From Legionella yabuuchiae (GTDB taxonomy: Bacteria; Pseudomonadota; Gammaproteobacteria; Legionellales; Legionellaceae), in the NCBI RefSeq assembly GCF_900640115.1, contig NZ_CAAAIW010000001.1:105190-169189 (forward strand): a stretch of 64,000 nt of DNA. The letters are read 5' to 3'. This document shows positions 62,923-64,000 of the stretch, piece by piece. The position numbers and the translations under genes were made by a program. Numbering within the stretch: the first letter of the stretch is position 1; each line of letters opens with the position of its first letter. The notes under the pieces are model-generated. The model was not told the DNA's origin. It was given only the letters and a program-made list of their open reading frames with translations, and did no database searches.

Positions 62923-63666
62923 CTAAAGCATAAACGGCCTTTTAATTTTGTTATTTACAAATAGTTGAACACCCCTGCCCTTTCTTTTTTCATTTTTTTG
63001 GTATAGTCGATGAGTGTCACGCAATATTAAAGCAATACGCTCGTCATCTTCTTGGCAATGATACTCTAAATAAATTAAACTAGTATTTACTAAAGTGTCC
63101 TTTAGCGAAAGCAGTATTTCATACTCGCATCCCTGAGTATCTAGCTTTATCAAATCATAATATTCTATATCGTTTACAGCTAGGGTTAATGATGAATTGA
63201 CAATGATTACTTTTTTTTCAATAGCCTCACCAAGGTCATTTTTATCCAGTTCATTATTGTAGTGTTCTTTTTTAATCGTACCCCATAAATTCCATAATAG
63301 GTCTGGAGATTGAAATAAGGTACTTTCGCTATTTTTATTACTCAAACCTACTTGATAACAGTGAATATTATTATATTTTTTAGTGGTTTCCTTAAGAATT
63401 TTAAAAATATCAGGATCAGGTTCATAAGCATATATATGGGCTTTAGGATAGTACTGTTGGAAATATATTGCCGTGGTTCCTATATGTGCACCAGCATCTA
63501 AAATAGTCTTTATGTCATGGATGAACGGTTGAATGGGATAATCGTTTTCTAAAGATGAAATTTTATTATCTTTGGCGCATTTATGAATAAACTCAAGTTG
63601 CGATTTTGTATACATGATCATCTCACTGAGTAAAATATTTAAATTGCCGCGAATGTACCCTTTCAT
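62923..63666 (-). CDS. FkbM-family methyltransferase
   Basis: This 247-aa class I methyltransferase has SAM motifs KTILDAGAHIGTTAIYF (about residues 52-68), IYAYEPDPDIFKIL and the FkbM-type DLIKLDTQGCEYEILLSLK. FkbM proteins O-methylate sugars or polyketides, often in surface polysaccharide clusters. The sequence is unusually AT-rich compared with the housekeeping neighbours, which hints at transfer. Start codons are uncertain: ATG 63666 lacks a well-spaced ribosome site, and MIMYTKSQLEF (63618) is an alternative. It is adjacent to a transposase gene. Confidence 0.82.
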   Translation of the reverse strand: MKGYIRGNLNILLSEMIMYTKSQLEFIHKCAKDNKISSLENDYPIQPFIHDIKTILDAGAHIGTTAIYFQQYYPKAHIYAYEPDPDIFKILKETTKKYNNIHCYQVGLSNKNSESTLFQSPDLLWNLWGTIKKEHYNNELDKNDLGEAIEKKVIIVNSSLTLAVNDIEYYDLIKLDTQGCEYEILLSLKDTLVNTSLIYLEYHCQEDDERIALILRDTHRLYQKNEKRKGRGVQLFVNNKIKRPFML

Positions 63667-63744
63667 CCTTGAAATACTTATTTTAATTACAGTCTATAAA
63701 ATTTCATTTATCAAATATTTGAATGCCAATCCAAAGCTTAAAAT

Positions 63745-64000
63745 TTAAGCTAAAAAATTTAATCGTTGCCGCATGAGAAATAAAGCTGCAGCTAATTTTC
63801 CAAAAACATGCACTATCAAACCTTGATAAGATCTAACTTTACTTGCGATTTGGATACCGGTTTTCTCGTTAACCCAATTAAACAGTGATTCGATAGGTTG
63901 GCGTGCTTGCGAAATTGCTGTTGATAACCATTGGTCTGCTGCATCAAGAAAGTTTTGTCCTTTTTCTTTTTTCACAGGAGTTAATAGGATAATATGTTGT
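63745..64000 (-). CDS. C-terminal part of a DDE transposase (IS4/IS982-like), cut by the window edge
   Basis: The open frame runs to the window end. Residues HIILLTPVKKEKGQNFLDAA, then ISQARQPIESLFNWVNEKTG and IVHVFGKLAAALFLMRQRLN, fit the C-terminal third of IS4/IS982-type DDE transposases. The conserved Glu within ARQPIESLFNW is the likely third catalytic residue. The start lies outside the window; GTG 63975 gives only an apparent short frame. Confidence 0.7.
   Translation of the reverse strand, partial: QHIILLTPVKKEKGQNFLDAADQWLSTAISQARQPIESLFNWVNEKTGIQIASKVRSYQGLIVHVFGKLAAALFLMRQRLNFLA

Noticed and set aside
63667..63760. The edge transposase as the parent of the 35-bp hairpin
   Set aside because: The sequence beyond its stop codon has no CTCTGTACATGACA-like end; only a GCTTAAA/TTTAAGC palindrome is present.
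1..64000. tRNA, rRNA, tmRNA or riboswitch genes
   Set aside because: No cloverleaf, T-loop (GGTTCRA) context or known riboswitch core could be supported by eye.

Overview
The window looks like a chromosomal segment of a Legionella-type gammaproteobacterium (Legionellaceae). The support is a Legionella-family major outer membrane protein, a legiolysin-type 4-hydroxyphenylpyruvate dioxygenase in a tyrosine-degradation cluster, several large orphan proteins with hydrophobic hairpins or repeat modules that resemble Dot/Icm effectors, an ankyrin gene, and AT-rich DNA with low-GC codon use. No tRNA, rRNA or CRISPR array was seen.

Layout. 1-8.2 kb: flavin prenyltransferase UbiX, a 0.7-kb non-coding stretch with three perfect DnaA boxes beside an AT-only palindrome, a ketopantoate-reductase-like gene, an AidB-like acyl-CoA dehydrogenase, acylphosphatase, an FAD monooxygenase, an SLC13 permease and a CBS-pair protein. 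8.2-16.2 kb: a MOMP-like porin, a GDSL hydrolase, small secreted and membrane proteins, an effector-like protein, a Ku remnant, a chloramphenicol-phosphotransferase-like gene cut by a miniature transposon, and a PAP2 phosphatase. 16.2-21.3 kb: a signalling operon of histidine kinase, single-domain REC, and REC-PAS-GGDEF-EAL. 21.4-27.3 kb: an accessory, decayed stretch with a lipoprotein, an Fpg/Nei glycosylase, a broken ankyrin gene, transposase debris, a FecR/DUF6600-type protein with an 18-unit octapeptide tail, and an IS66/GIY-YIG chimera between 32-bp inverted repeats. 27.3-37.2 kb: a ComA-family protein, a Ca2+/Na+ exchanger, MscL, a 934-aa effector-like protein, and a MoxR-DUF58-transglutaminase operon. 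37.3-40.8 kb: a persulfide-dioxygenase-like MBL protein, UgpB, UgpQ and a SIMPL-like protein. 41-45.8 kb: leucine dehydrogenase, O-methyltransferase, HPPD, FahA and MaiA. 45.9-52.5 kb: a membrane protein, a secreted protein, AsnS and a 1016-aa repeat-containing effector-like protein. 52.5-62.5 kb: LolC/LolD, a coiled-coil secreted protein, NhaA, and the tightly packed minus-strand run FmdB-DUF502-AspS-MscK-MutH. The right edge has an FkbM methyltransferase and a truncated transposase.

The most notable structure is in the repeats. (1) A perfect hairpin of 35-36 bp, found three times, is flanked by 9-bp direct repeats (9/9, 8/9 and 7/9 matches). Removing one copy plus one direct repeat from an ankyrin gene rejoins its two halves in frame. 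(2) A TA-flanked family of miniature elements with ends TACCCGTGATC...GATCACGGGTA (full, short, half and edge copies) behaves like an IS630/Tc1-type MITE. Removing one copy plus TA restores a 222-aa phosphotransferase reading frame exactly. (3) A 175-bp element with 5-bp direct repeats lies upstream of the 1016-aa effector-like gene. Miniature non-coding mobile DNA has therefore demonstrably broken two genes here and extended or bordered others.
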